This document shows, one piece after another, positions 43,101-51,928 of a DNA stretch of 64,000 nt. Origin of the DNA: Bacteroidota bacterium (GTDB lineage Bacteria; Bacteroidota; Bacteroidia; Bacteroidales; Tannerellaceae); assembly GCA_023429375.1 (NCBI GenBank), contig JAEYVY010000005.1, forward strand, positions 1 to 64,000, written 5' to 3'. The notes under the pieces were generated by a model. The model made no database searches. It was not told the origin of the DNA and saw nothing but the letters and a program-made list of their open reading frames with translations. Both the position numbers and the translations under genes were made by a program. Position 1 is the first letter of the stretch, and each line of letters starts with the position of its first letter.

Positions 43101-44231
43101 ATGAAGTTTCAATTACAAGGTAAGGATACAAAGTCGAACGCTCGTGCCGGATTAATTTCTACGGATCACGGCGAAATAGAAACACCTATATTTATGCCGG
43201 TCGGAACGCAGGGAAGCGTTAAGGCCGTGCATATGGCAGAGCTAAAAAAAGAAGTTGAAGCTCAGATTATTCTGGGTAATACATATCATCTTTATTTACG
43301 ACCCGGCTTGGATATACTTGAACGGGCCGGAGGATTGCATAAATTCAATGCGTGGGACAAACCAATCCTGACCGATAGTGGCGGGTTTCAGGTTTTCTCC
43401 TTGTCCGACATACGTAAAATCAGGGAAGAGGGAACGGAATTCCGTTCTCATATCGATGGATCAAAGCATCTTTTCACACCTGAAAAGGTAATGGATATTC
43501 AACGTACCATCGGAGCGGATATCATCATGGCTTTTGATGAATGCTGTCCCGGCGATGCGGATTATGAATATGCCAAAAAGTCTCTTGCACTGACCGAACG
43601 CTGGTTGGATCGTTGCTTTACTCAATTTAATGCAACCGAACCGAAGTACGGCTATCAGCAGAGTTTATTCCCTATCGTACAAGGTTGCGTATACACGGAT
43701 TTAAGAAAACGCGCAGCTGAATTTGTGGCAAGTAAGAATGCCGACGGTAATGCTATCGGAGGACTTGCTGTAGGTGAACCTGTAGAAAAGATGTATGAAA
43801 TGATCGAAGTGGTCAATGAAATCTTACCTACAGACAAACCACGTTACCTTATGGGTGTAGGTACACCAATCAATCTTTTGGAAGGGATTGAAAGAGGTGT
43901 AGATATGTTTGATTGTATCATGCCTACCCGCAACGGTCGTAACGGCCAGCTATTCACTCGTTTCGGAACAATCAATATTCGTAATAAGAAATGGGCTGAT
44001 GACTTCTCTCCTATCGATCCGGATGGACATTGCTCAGTAGACACGCTACATACAAAGGCATACCTACACCATCTGATCAAAGTAGAAGAAATCCTTGGTT
44101 TGCAGATTGCATCTATCCATAACCTCGCTTTCTATCTATGGTTGGTTAAAGAAGCTCGCAAACATATTCTTGAAGGCGATTTTTCGTCGTGGAAAAGCAG
44201 TATGGTCAAACAACTATCAAATAGATTATAA
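43101..44231 (+). CDS. tgt: tRNA-guanine transglycosylase
   Basis: 376 aa. Replaces guanine-34 in GUN-anticodon tRNAs with the queuosine precursor. Catalytic motifs are intact: LTDSGGFQVFSLSDIRKI, IMAFDECCP, GGLAVGEP and CIMPTRNGRNG. The usual C-terminal zinc site (CxCxxC about 26 residues before His) is not intact: at the place of CDCxxC the protein reads GHCSVD, then TLHTKAYLHHL, keeping one Cys and the distal His of SIHNLAF. It forms an operon with the LptF/G-type gene 3 nt downstream. Confidence 0.94.
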   Translation: MKFQLQGKDTKSNARAGLISTDHGEIETPIFMPVGTQGSVKAVHMAELKKEVEAQIILGNTYHLYLRPGLDILERAGGLHKFNAWDKPILTDSGGFQVFSLSDIRKIREEGTEFRSHIDGSKHLFTPEKVMDIQRTIGADIIMAFDECCPGDADYEYAKKSLALTERWLDRCFTQFNATEPKYGYQQSLFPIVQGCVYTDLRKRAAEFVASKNADGNAIGGLAVGEPVEKMYEMIEVVNEILPTDKPRYLMGVGTPINLLEGIERGVDMFDCIMPTRNGRNGQLFTRFGTINIRNKKWADDFSPIDPDGHCSVDTLHTKAYLHHLIKVEEILGLQIASIHNLAFYLWLVKEARKHILEGDFSSWKSSMVKQLSNRL

Positions 44232-44234
44232 GCC

Positions 44235-45320
44235 ATGAAGTTGGGACTGAAGCGAATTGACTGGTATATCATCAAACAATTTCTGGGGACATACATCTTT
44301 GCAATTATTCTACTAATTGCCATCTCGGTGGTGTTCGATATTAATGAGAAAATTGATAAATTCCTTAATCCGGATGTACCCTTAAAAGGTATTATATTTG
44401 ATTATTATAAAAATTTTATACCCTACTTCGCAAGCATGTTCAGCCCATTGATCACGTTTGTTGCGGTTATCTTCTTTACGTCTAAACTGGCAGACCACTC
44501 CGAAGTTATAGCCATGTTGGCCAGTGGAATGAGTTTTAGAAGACTCATGGTACCTTATACCATCTCGGCTGCTGCTATCGCCACGTTTACGTTTATTTTG
44601 AATGCTTATGTTATTCCTCCGGCAAACGCTACTCGTATAGACTTTCAGAATAAATATATTAAGAATAAGAAAGAGACATCGGCACAAAACGTACAGTTGG
44701 AAGTAGAACCAGGTGTCATGGCCTATTTTAGCTCGTTCGATTCACGATCGAACATGGGATATCGTTTTTCATTAGAACATTTTGAAGGTAAAAAACTAAT
44801 TTCACGCTTAACAGCAAAATCCATTAAATACGACTCTTTACACCAATGGACCGTAATTGATTATATGATCAGAGATTTTGATGAGACTCGTGAGTATATC
44901 TCGTCCGGTTCGAGAAAAGACACGACGCTAACCATTGTTCCGTCTGACTTTTTGATTTCGGTAAATGACTGTGAGACGATGACCAGCCCTCAACTGAAGA
45001 CCTATATTGACCGTCAGAAGAAAAGAGGGATTGCTAATATTCAAACATTCGAAATTGAGTATCACAAGCGCTATGCTTCTATCATGGCGGCCTTCATTCT
45101 AACTTTTATTGGTGCCTCTCTGTCATCACGCAAAATTAAAGGAGGTATGGGATTGAATATCGGAATAGGTCTTGCCTTGAGTTTTTCATACATTCTGTTT
45201 ATGACCGTGAGCTCCACATTTGCTGTTAATGGATATGTTAGTCCAATGGTTGCTTCATGGATCCCGAATATTCTCTATACATTCATAGCCATCTATTTAT
45301 ACCATAAGGCGCCCCGATAA
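44235..45320 (+). CDS. LptF/LptG family lipopolysaccharide export permease
   Basis: 361 aa, YjgP/YjgQ family. Three N-terminal helices (first IIKQFLGTYIFAIILLIAIS), a periplasmic beta-jellyroll domain (about 135-255), and three C-terminal helices. With LptB and its partner permease it would extract LPS (here lipo-oligosaccharide) from the inner membrane. Only one permease is in the window, and LptF versus LptG cannot be decided. It lies 3 nt after tgt, with a weak hairpin over its stop codon. Confidence 0.9.
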   Translation: MKLGLKRIDWYIIKQFLGTYIFAIILLIAISVVFDINEKIDKFLNPDVPLKGIIFDYYKNFIPYFASMFSPLITFVAVIFFTSKLADHSEVIAMLASGMSFRRLMVPYTISAAAIATFTFILNAYVIPPANATRIDFQNKYIKNKKETSAQNVQLEVEPGVMAYFSSFDSRSNMGYRFSLEHFEGKKLISRLTAKSIKYDSLHQWTVIDYMIRDFDETREYISSGSRKDTTLTIVPSDFLISVNDCETMTSPQLKTYIDRQKKRGIANIQTFEIEYHKRYASIMAAFILTFIGASLSSRKIKGGMGLNIGIGLALSFSYILFMTVSSTFAVNGYVSPMVASWIPNILYTFIAIYLYHKAPR

Positions 45321-45330
45321 GGACGCCTTA
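45305..45330 (+). terminator. Possible terminator at the end of tgt-lpt
   Basis: TAAGGCG (45305-45311) pairs with CGCCTTA (45324-45330), overlapping the stop codon. The tail ATACTAGTTT is only weakly T-rich. Confidence 0.4.
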
Positions 45331-45361
45331 TACTAGTTTATATCTGTCAGTCGATAGTAAA

Positions 45362-45835
45362 TTACAAGTCACTTCCGTCAAATCCTATAGGGAGTAATGA
45401 CGATACACTCTCTAACATTCTCATCTTTTCTGCTCCGCAAAGAAAAATCTTTAGAGGTCCACCAGCACGTGTCTCTGTTTCCAGCATCACTTGACGGCAT
45501 CCACCACAAGGAGAAATGCCTTCAACTATTTTACCATCTGTTGTGGCTGCTATGGCTATTGCTTTTACCGGAACATCAGGGTGTTTTGCTCCGGCATAAA
45601 ACAACGCTACACGTTCGGCACATAATCCGGACGGATAAGCGGCGTTTTCTTGATTGGAACCGGTAACTATTTCACCATTAGCTAACAACACAGCAGCCCC
45701 AACATGAAAACGGGAATAAGGAGCATAGGCTGTACTAGTTGCTTCTACTGCTTTTTTATGTAATTGCTGATACTCTTCCGCCCATTCACTAACTGGAGCG
45801 ACTTTTACTATAATGCGTACTTCTTGTTCTTGCAT
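45362..45835 (-). CDS. cdd: Cytidine deaminase
   Basis: 157 aa. Deaminates cytidine and deoxycytidine to uridine and deoxyuridine in pyrimidine salvage. Zinc motif CAERVALF (Cys-Ala-Glu with catalytic Glu) and SPCGGCRQ, with YAPYSRFHVGAAV and GSNQENAAYPSGL for substrate binding. Cytoplasmic, tetrameric type. It starts 1 nt after the esterase stop, in one operon. Confidence 0.95.
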   Translation of the reverse strand: MQEQEVRIIVKVAPVSEWAEEYQQLHKKAVEATSTAYAPYSRFHVGAAVLLANGEIVTGSNQENAAYPSGLCAERVALFYAGAKHPDVPVKAIAIAATTDGKIVEGISPCGGCRQVMLETETRAGGPLKIFLCGAEKMRMLESVSSLLPIGFDGSDL

Positions 45836-45836
45836 A

Positions 45837-46652
45837 TTATTTTTCTTTATAACGACGTTTCATATCCTGCAAAATCAACAGGGCAGCAGGTTCAACCACA
45901 TTTCCATGATCAAAACCTGATAATTCATGGAATACCGCATTCTTGTTGCCTACACCTTGCAATGCTTCGTAAAGAAAGCGATTTTCAACTGTACGACATA
46001 ACATTTCTTTTTCTGTCTGACCTGCCACAATAAAAAATGGAGATGCCTCTTTGCTTACATGCGCCAAAGGGGCGTATTGATCTATAAGCGGAATATCTGT
46101 TGGTTGATTTCTTTCTGTACGGATTTGGAAATGCGTGATAGCTTGACCACTAACCGGATAATAGGCTTTAATTTGTCCGGGATCTATTCCTTCTGCATTC
46201 AAGTATTCTTTAGCCAAACCAACCATTGAGGTAAGATATCCACCTGCTGAATGTCCACCCACATAAACTTGCGTAGGATCGCCCCCATACTGTTCAATAT
46301 GCTTCACAACCCAAGCGACAGCTGCTGCCGCATCTTGAATATAAGAAGGATGTTGCGCCTTGGGACTTAAACGATAATTAACAGAAACAAGGCAAATATC
46401 ATTATTCTTTAGTACTTCGGGAAAATGCTTTTTATCTCCTCCGGTTAGTCCCCCGCCATGAAACCAGACAAGAGTTGGAAATCCTTTAGTGGCTGCAGGC
46501 TGATAGATATCCAGCTTACAGCGTTCGCGACTATACTCATCGGCCGAATTTTCCTTATAAGGAATATCAGCATAAAAAACCGTTTCTTGAGCTAACGACG
46601 GACATAAGCCGATAAGCAGTAAACACAGTGTTAAAATGGTTGTATTTTTCAT
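45837..46652 (-). CDS. Secreted alpha/beta hydrolase (esterase)
   Basis: 271 aa with a signal peptide cleaved near SLAQ. Hormone-sensitive-lipase-like or BD-FAE-like fold: oxyanion motif WFHGGGL, nucleophile Ser in GGHSAGGY, and His in SGFDHGNV. The acid is probably Asp or Glu in VAGQTEKEM. Predicted to cleave short-chain esters in the periplasm, perhaps acetyl groups on glycans. Substrate not assignable. First gene of the pair with cdd, with its own -7 box at 46684-46677. Confidence 0.88.
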   Translation of the reverse strand: MKNTTILTLCLLLIGLCPSLAQETVFYADIPYKENSADEYSRERCKLDIYQPAATKGFPTLVWFHGGGLTGGDKKHFPEVLKNNDICLVSVNYRLSPKAQHPSYIQDAAAAVAWVVKHIEQYGGDPTQVYVGGHSAGGYLTSMVGLAKEYLNAEGIDPGQIKAYYPVSGQAITHFQIRTERNQPTDIPLIDQYAPLAHVSKEASPFFIVAGQTEKEMLCRTVENRFLYEALQGVGNKNAVFHELSGFDHGNVVEPAALLILQDMKRRYKEK

Positions 46653-46676
46653 GTTATATATATTTCATCATAGAAA

Positions 46677-46684
46677 CAAATTTA
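46677..46684 (-). promoter_or_regulatory. -7 promoter element for esterase-cdd
   Basis: On the minus strand this reads TAAATTTG, matching TAnnTTTG, 24 nt before the esterase ATG. Confidence 0.5.
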
Positions 46685-46747
46685 CTCAAATTTGCGGGAC
46701 AAGCAATAAATCCACTATCTTCGTAGTATTCAAAAGTTGAGTCAAAC

Positions 46748-47518
46748 ATGAATATCGTATTTATCGGTGCGGGAAACTTAGCCACATCACTTGCGAAAGA
46801 GATGTACCGCCTAAAATTTAACATTAGTCAGGTTTATAGCCGCACGAAAGAAAGCGCTTCACTTCTCGCTGACCAATTGAACTGTCCATGGACCATTTCA
46901 ACTGACGAAATTAATCCTGATGCAGATTGGTATATCTTCTCTGTTAAAGATGATGCCTTAACAGATCTTATTACACACATCAAACCTAATAAAGGATTAT
47001 GGCTACATACGGCAGGCAGCATGCCAGCTAGTGTATTCGAAGGTGCTGCGGAACGATATGGGGTACTTTATCCTCTACAGACATTCAGTAAGCAGCGAAG
47101 TGTAGATTTTTCGAAAATTCCGTTTATCCTGGAGGCCAATAACGATAAAGACTTGGAATTGCTCAAAAGCATTTCCAGACGTATCACACGAGATATACGC
47201 GTCTTGAACTCCGAAGAGCGGAAACAAATTCATCTTTCGGCTGTATTTGCCTGCAACTTTGCGAATCATATGTGGAGTTTAGCATGGAAATTATTAGAAG
47301 ATAAACAGATAGCACCTGATATTTTACTCCCCCTAATAGAAGAAACAACAGCTAAAATACATGAGCTTTCTCCTGTGAAGGCACAAACCGGACCGGCGGT
47401 ACGCTTTGATGAGAACGTAATGAATAAACATCTTGACCTGTTGGAAGAGGAAGAGTTGAAAGCGATCTACCGGTTGCTGAGCCAAAGCATTTATAAAACA
47501 AAAAACGAACAACAATGA
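46748..47518 (+). CDS. Rossmann-like and DUF2520 domain protein
   Basis: 256 aa. An N-terminal NAD(P)-binding fold (VFIGAGNLATSLAKEM, GxGNLA) resembles pyrroline-5-carboxylate reductase, and the C-terminal DUF2520 domain has ERKQIHLSAVFACNFANHMW. Reductase activity is likely but the substrate is unknown. It overlaps kdsC by 4 nt and forms a three-gene group with kdsC and maf, a conserved order in Bacteroides as I recall. Confidence 0.88.
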   Translation: MNIVFIGAGNLATSLAKEMYRLKFNISQVYSRTKESASLLADQLNCPWTISTDEINPDADWYIFSVKDDALTDLITHIKPNKGLWLHTAGSMPASVFEGAAERYGVLYPLQTFSKQRSVDFSKIPFILEANNDKDLELLKSISRRITRDIRVLNSEERKQIHLSAVFACNFANHMWSLAWKLLEDKQIAPDILLPLIEETTAKIHELSPVKAQTGPAVRFDENVMNKHLDLLEEEELKAIYRLLSQSIYKTKNEQQ

Positions 47519-48036
47519 GTAGTATAAATTACGATTTAAAAAAGATAAAGGCATTCTTATTCGATGTCGATGGGGTTTTGTCGAAAGACGTGGTTACACT
47601 TCATCCCAATGGTGAGCCTATGCGAACAGTCAATATTAAAGATGGATACGCTATGCAGTTGGCTGTCAAACACGGCTATCAGGTAGGTATCATCACCGGT
47701 GGCAATACGGAATCTGTCAGATTGCGTTTTGACAGGCTTGGCGTTCAACATATTTATATGAGCAGTGCAGTTAAGAAACACGACTTTCAGGACTTTCTAG
47801 ACAAATCAGGTTTATCAGTAGAAGAAGTCGTTTATGTGGGTGATGATATTCCCGATTATGAGGTAATGAAGCAAGTGGGCCTTTCGGTAGCACCGGCCGA
47901 CGCTGCTCCTGAAATTAAAGAAATTGCCAAATACATCTCTCATAAAGAAGGAGGTGAAGGTGTTGCCCGTGACGTAATTGAACAGACGATGAAGGCGCAA
48001 GGGAAATGGATGGGTGATGAAGCATTTGGATGGTAA
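47515..48036 (+). CDS. kdsC: 3-deoxy-D-manno-octulosonate 8-phosphate phosphatase (KdsC-like HAD)
   Basis: 173 aa, the length of tetrameric cap-less C0 HAD enzymes. Motif I FDVDGVLSKD, motif II ITGGN, Lys in SSAVKKHDF, and motif IV GDDIPDYEVM. Removes phosphate from Kdo8P in lipid A-core synthesis; N-acylneuraminate-9-phosphatase is the closest alternative. Cytoplasmic. Its ATG overlaps the DUF2520 gene end by 4 nt. Confidence 0.92.
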   Translation: MSSINYDLKKIKAFLFDVDGVLSKDVVTLHPNGEPMRTVNIKDGYAMQLAVKHGYQVGIITGGNTESVRLRFDRLGVQHIYMSSAVKKHDFQDFLDKSGLSVEEVVYVGDDIPDYEVMKQVGLSVAPADAAPEIKEIAKYISHKEGGEGVARDVIEQTMKAQGKWMGDEAFGW

Positions 48037-48048
48037 AAGAAATAGACT

Positions 48049-48630
48049 ATGTTAGACAATTTAAAGAAATACAAGATATTCTTAGCATCTAATTCGCCGA
48101 GGCGAAAGGATCTGTTGGCAGGTTTGGACATTGATTTCGAGGTCAAAATAATAGCGGGAATTGACGAATCATATCCCGAAGCAATGCCTTTTGAAGAGGT
48201 TCCGCTTTATTTGGCAAAGAAAAAAGGAGAAGCGTACAAATCCGCATTAAACGATAATGAACTATTGATTACTGCAGATACAGTTGTCGTTACGGACAAG
48301 GAAATAGTAGGCAAACCTGTCGACAAAAACGATGCGACACGGATACTCAATCTATTGTCAGGTTGTAAACATCGGGTTATTACGGGTGTGCAGATCATGA
48401 CAAACCAAAAGACAGTTTGCTTCTCTGTCACATCGACTGTTTCATTTGCTTCACTTGAAGCGGAAGAAATCGAATATTATCTCGAAAAGTATAGTCCTTA
48501 TGATAAGGCCGGTTCTTACGGTATACAGGAATGGATAGGTTATATTGCCGTAGAATCAATCCATGGCTCATTCTACAATGTTATGGGATTACCGGTTCAG
48601 CGTCTTTACAAGGAGTTGAAGCAATTCTAA
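48049..48630 (+). CDS. maf: Maf-family nucleotide pyrophosphatase
   Basis: 193 aa. Start ILASNSPRRKDLLAGL, then ITADTVVVTDKEIVGKPVDKNDA and the late YDKAGSYGIQEW motif typical of the dTTP/UTP pyrophosphatase (YhdE) branch. House-cleaning of modified nucleotides in the cytoplasm. It lies 12 nt after kdsC. A 7-bp hairpin (CCGTATA/TATACGG at 48640-48667) follows as a weak terminator. Confidence 0.94.
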   Translation: MLDNLKKYKIFLASNSPRRKDLLAGLDIDFEVKIIAGIDESYPEAMPFEEVPLYLAKKKGEAYKSALNDNELLITADTVVVTDKEIVGKPVDKNDATRILNLLSGCKHRVITGVQIMTNQKTVCFSVTSTVSFASLEAEEIEYYLEKYSPYDKAGSYGIQEWIGYIAVESIHGSFYNVMGLPVQRLYKELKQF

Positions 48631-48694
48631 AAAAAGAGCCCGTATAAAACTTCACAGTTATATACGGACCAAACAAATAACAAACTCTACTTAT

Positions 48695-48730
48695 ATGAAA
48701 AAACAAATACTACTAACAAAGTACCAATAA
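48695..48730 (+). other. Possible 11-residue micro-ORF followed by a hairpin
   Basis: Between maf and the stress-protein gene, ATG at 48695 opens MKKQILLTKYQ and stops at 48730. A 12-bp stem with one bulged A follows (48747-48759 with 48763-48774). There is no downstream gene on this strand to attenuate, so a leader peptide role is unlikely; the hairpin may instead terminate the leftward stress-protein transcript. Confidence 0.2.
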
Positions 48731-48859
48731 CATCCCTGTTATCTTCAAATAGAAAGGATTTTATCCTTCTATTTACGCTTTGTACTTATTAAACAAGTAT
48801 CCTATCCAGATGGTTCGCAAATAAATCCAAAAAAATATCAACATTGGCTAACTAATCCA

Positions 48860-49972
48860 TTATCTATGCATAACCAATAACGGTGTATCTGTATGGAATA
48901 ACATTTTACGAGCTATGCTTGGATTAAAAATGCGAGCCAAAAGATTTCGCCTATAGGTGCTTAACGCTATAATTTCTATATTTTTATCGCGTACAAATCG
49001 TTCAATAGCCAAAAGCAAATCACCATCATCTAATACGGTATGACTGATTATTGTATCGGGGTATTGCTTTTTGAAGTATTCACGCACACCTGCTAATCTA
49101 ATCTCATTCCATTCATTCCGACTTGTTGATATATTAAATAGATGGATATGCATATCGTATCCTTTAATTATCTCCATGAAACGGTCAAACATAACCAAGT
49201 CTTCCTGATTGAATGCAGTGGCAAAAGCAATATTCTTAACGTTTTCAATCGAATTGAAAGGAACTCTTTCAGGTATGACGAGAACAGGGAATTTGGATAT
49301 TTCCACTACTTCACCGGCAACACTCCCTATTAGGTCTGCTTCTTTCTGACTTTTCCCTCGTGTACCCATAACAATGAGAATGGGGTGTATCTCCTTAGCA
49401 TAGGTTATTATTTCTTCTTCCGGTAAACCTTCTCGAAGAACTTGACTAATCTTTACCTCGGGTAACTCTCCGGATTTGAATTTACCTTCTATGTCGTTAA
49501 TAAGTTTAGCCATATCAGCCTCTACCTTTTTCCGTACGTTTATACTTGCATCGACCTCTCCAGCCTGATAAACAAGAGCGTCGGCCATTGGTATGGCAGA
49601 TGGAAAATACGGACTAAAATAGGCATGTAATATGACAACATCCGAACCAATCTTTTTGGCATGATTGATACCTATTTCACAAGCAGACAATGAATAATCA
49701 GAAAAATCTACAGGAATCAATATCTTCTTTTCACCTTGAACCTCTTTCTTCTCTTTTTCCGGTTCTTCGAACCATTTCATATCTTCCATTATTCGCAATG
49801 CATGAGGGAGATCACTCTCTTTGATTCTTACTCTCACTCCTGCTGAAACCACCGGCTGTATTTGATTGACATTATGAATATAAACCTCCACACCTTCAGA
49901 TTCCAAAATCGTTTTTAGGATCTGCGCCTTTTCATAGGTATGAATTGCCAATGTAATTAATTTTGTTTCCAT
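48860..49972 (-). CDS. Tandem universal stress protein with N-terminal DUF2007
   Basis: 370 aa. Residues 1-72 match a DUF2007-type putative signal-transducing domain (LITLAIHTYEKAQILKTILESEGVEVYIHN). Two UspA domains follow (about 82-235 and 245-370). The first keeps an ATP-binding-like GTRGKSQKEADLIGSVAGEV segment; the second reads STYRRNLLARIFNPSIARKM and may not bind ATP. Cytoplasmic stress or energy sensor. Single gene; the terminator of the small HTH gene lies just upstream. Confidence 0.88.
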   Translation of the reverse strand: METKLITLAIHTYEKAQILKTILESEGVEVYIHNVNQIQPVVSAGVRVRIKESDLPHALRIMEDMKWFEEPEKEKKEVQGEKKILIPVDFSDYSLSACEIGINHAKKIGSDVVILHAYFSPYFPSAIPMADALVYQAGEVDASINVRKKVEADMAKLINDIEGKFKSGELPEVKISQVLREGLPEEEIITYAKEIHPILIVMGTRGKSQKEADLIGSVAGEVVEISKFPVLVIPERVPFNSIENVKNIAFATAFNQEDLVMFDRFMEIIKGYDMHIHLFNISTSRNEWNEIRLAGVREYFKKQYPDTIISHTVLDDGDLLLAIERFVRDKNIEIIALSTYRRNLLARIFNPSIARKMLFHTDTPLLVMHR

Positions 49973-49998
49973 AGTTCTGTGATTTTAAGATTATACAA

Positions 49999-50034
49999 AA
50001 AAATCCCTAAGCTTATTACGACTAAGGGATTTTT
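49999..50034 (-). terminator. Terminator of the small HTH gene
   Basis: AAAAATCCCT (49999-50008) pairs with AGGGATTTTT (50025-50034); on the minus strand it follows the stop at 50056 and ends in a T-run. Confidence 0.85.
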
Positions 50035-50055
50035 AATTAACCATGTTTTCTTTAG

Positions 50056-50331
50056 CTAGGATTTTGGTATCTCAGATACCACTTCGCTTTCGGCAAGTAT
50101 TTCCAGTGCCCTATCGTAAATTGCGGTATCGTCCAAAACAACGATTCCGCCATCGGGTCCTGGCTCTATGTGGATACCACAACTCATGCCAGATTTATAG
50201 TTCTGCCCACCAAAATAATTTCTAACAGTTTCAACCGTTACGCCTAATTCGTCTGCAATACGATGAGTACTTCCATCTGGAAGACTATCTTTTAAGCGAC
50301 GAAGCTCATTAAATGTGATTGTTTTTGTCAT
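50056..50331 (-). CDS. Small helix-turn-helix protein
   Basis: 91 aa. Residues about 18-45 (PDGSTHRIADELGVTVETVRNYFGG) look like a helix-turn-helix, followed by a short Gly/Asp-rich middle and an acidic C-terminal helix (AIYDRALEILAESE). It resembles small conserved Bacteroides DNA-binding proteins without a named role. Single gene with its own terminator, between the stress-protein gene and the Bat operon. Target unknown. Confidence 0.75.
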   Translation of the reverse strand: MTKTITFNELRRLKDSLPDGSTHRIADELGVTVETVRNYFGGQNYKSGMSCGIHIEPGPDGGIVVLDDTAIYDRALEILAESEVVSEIPKS

Positions 50332-50435
50332 GGTCTCTCTATTTAGAAGGTTTACATTGATAATTAATTGCCACTAACTTAACCAATATAATCAAGAGAA
50401 ACAAATTATTAGTAACGAAATAGGCTTACAATAAA

Positions 50436-50451
50436 CATGCTTTACGGCATG
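50436..50451 (-). terminator. Weak hairpin after the Bat operon
   Basis: CATGC (50436-50440) pairs with GCATG (50447-50451) around TTTACG; on the minus strand it is followed by TTTATTG. It is the only candidate terminator after the PAP2 gene. Confidence 0.3.
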
Positions 50452-50467
50452 AAACCAGAGCAGTAAA

Positions 50468-51157
50468 TCATCTTAGCAAATCCACTATATAAATATTGAA
50501 TATCAACATAACAAAAACACTTACATAGACTCCGTAAGAGATTAAATTCTTTTCTTTATTACTATATAGAAATTCGGGGGCTTTGATGTCGTTTCCTAAG
50601 ATTTTCCTTCTCGCAAATAAATAAAGCAGATAAACAAGATATCCAAATAAGACACCGGCTAATGCTCCGGCAACTACATCTGAAATAAAATGAACACCTA
50701 AATATATACGTGTATAGGCTGTTACAATTGACCAGATAAAAAGGGTATACCCATATAACTTCTGCCTTAAAAGTAGAGCTGAGAAAGTGGCAAAACCAAA
50801 AGCATTAGCTGCATGACTAGATATAAAACCATATTTTCCGCTCCTATATCCAAAAACTGTTTCTACTTGATCTTTAAAATCCGGGTGATAGGTCGGACGA
50901 AAACGTGCAAAATAAGGTTTGCAAAAATGAGACGCAAACTGATCACAGATTGTAATGACTAATACTATAGCTAATAGGATAAAGAGTACTTCTTTCCAGT
51001 TTTTCTTATAACATAGTATAAATAAAATGTATAGAACAAGAGGGAACCAGACTGCTTTACTTGAGAAAAGCCACATAAAGTGATCCCAATAATCTGATTC
51101 ACTCCCATTTAAGAAAAAGAAAACATCTCGTTCATAATGCAAAATTCGTCCAAGCAT
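50468..51157 (-). CDS. PAP2-family membrane phosphatase
   Basis: 229 aa with about six helices. The three PAP2 catalytic motifs are present: KPYFARFRP, ISSHAANAFG and RIYLGVHFISDV. Probably dephosphorylates undecaprenyl pyrophosphate or a phospholipid phosphate at the periplasmic face. It follows batE by 2 nt, so it is co-transcribed with the Bat genes; a link between the two functions is unproven. Confidence 0.88.
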   Translation of the reverse strand: MLGRILHYERDVFFFLNGSESDYWDHFMWLFSSKAVWFPLVLYILFILCYKKNWKEVLFILLAIVLVITICDQFASHFCKPYFARFRPTYHPDFKDQVETVFGYRSGKYGFISSHAANAFGFATFSALLLRQKLYGYTLFIWSIVTAYTRIYLGVHFISDVVAGALAGVLFGYLVYLLYLFARRKILGNDIKAPEFLYSNKEKNLISYGVYVSVFVMLIFNIYIVDLLR

Positions 51158-51159
51158 CC

Positions 51160-51912
51160 TTATATTTTTACGATATCTTTAGTCGGCATCCATCCAACAT
51201 GCCCATCTTCCAATTCAATTTCACTCCAATCCCCTAACACACTACGGATAAATACTTTCGTTCCTTCATGAATGACAAATAAATCCGTTCCGCTTGTGTC
51301 TGGCGAGCTTTTCACAGTTACTGTAGATGAAAAAACAATGGCACTGCTTCTATTCAACATATCATGTTTTTGTGCTGAACCAAATATATTGGCCATAATA
51401 ACAACAAATAACATTAACACACCGAGATAAAAACCGATTTTTTTTAACCGAATCCATTTTGAGAAGAAGAAAAGGAATAAACAGCCTATCAATATAATGA
51501 AGCAGGATATTCCAATCGTACCCCAAGAATTTACACTAAATGCATTCTTTATGGTTTCAAACCATTTAACCAAGAAAAATTGTCCAATTGGCTCTATGCG
51601 ATCAACTGTCTTTTGCTTGGCAATAGTTAAATTAAATCGAACGTCAGAATCCGATGGATTTAATAATAAAGCACGTTCATAATTTAAGATAGAAGGTGCT
51701 ACCTCACCATTTTTAAAATATGCGTTTCCTAAATTATAGTAAATCTCAGCTGATGCTCCATAAGTTTTTAAAATACCTTCATAAAGTTCAATTGCTTTAG
51801 CGTAATTTTCTCCGGCATATGCTGATTCTGCCTCTTTTATCTCTTTCTCTTGTCCAAACATAATTGTCGAAGAAAAAAGCAATAGGAATAACAAACAGAG
51901 TATTTTTTTCAT
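51160..51912 (-). CDS. batE: BatE: TPR and SH3-like membrane protein
   Basis: 250 aa from ATG 51912 (MKKILCLLFLLLFSS); an ATG two codons upstream (51918), closer to AGGAG, is also possible. A signal peptide, two TPR units (about 25-100, YYNLGNAYFKNGEVAPSILNYERAL), two helices (about 130-185) and a C-terminal bacterial SH3-like domain (about 190-250, VTVKSSPDTSGTDLFVIHEGTKV). Part of the Bacteroides aerotolerance operon, envelope side. 10-16 nt after batD. Confidence 0.88.
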   Translation of the reverse strand: MKKILCLLFLLLFSSTIMFGQEKEIKEAESAYAGENYAKAIELYEGILKTYGASAEIYYNLGNAYFKNGEVAPSILNYERALLLNPSDSDVRFNLTIAKQKTVDRIEPIGQFFLVKWFETIKNAFSVNSWGTIGISCFIILIGCLFLFFFSKWIRLKKIGFYLGVLMLFVVIMANIFGSAQKHDMLNRSSAIVFSSTVTVKSSPDTSGTDLFVIHEGTKVFIRSVLGDWSEIELEDGHVGWMPTKDIVKI

Positions 51913-51928
51913 GACCATCAATCTCCTC

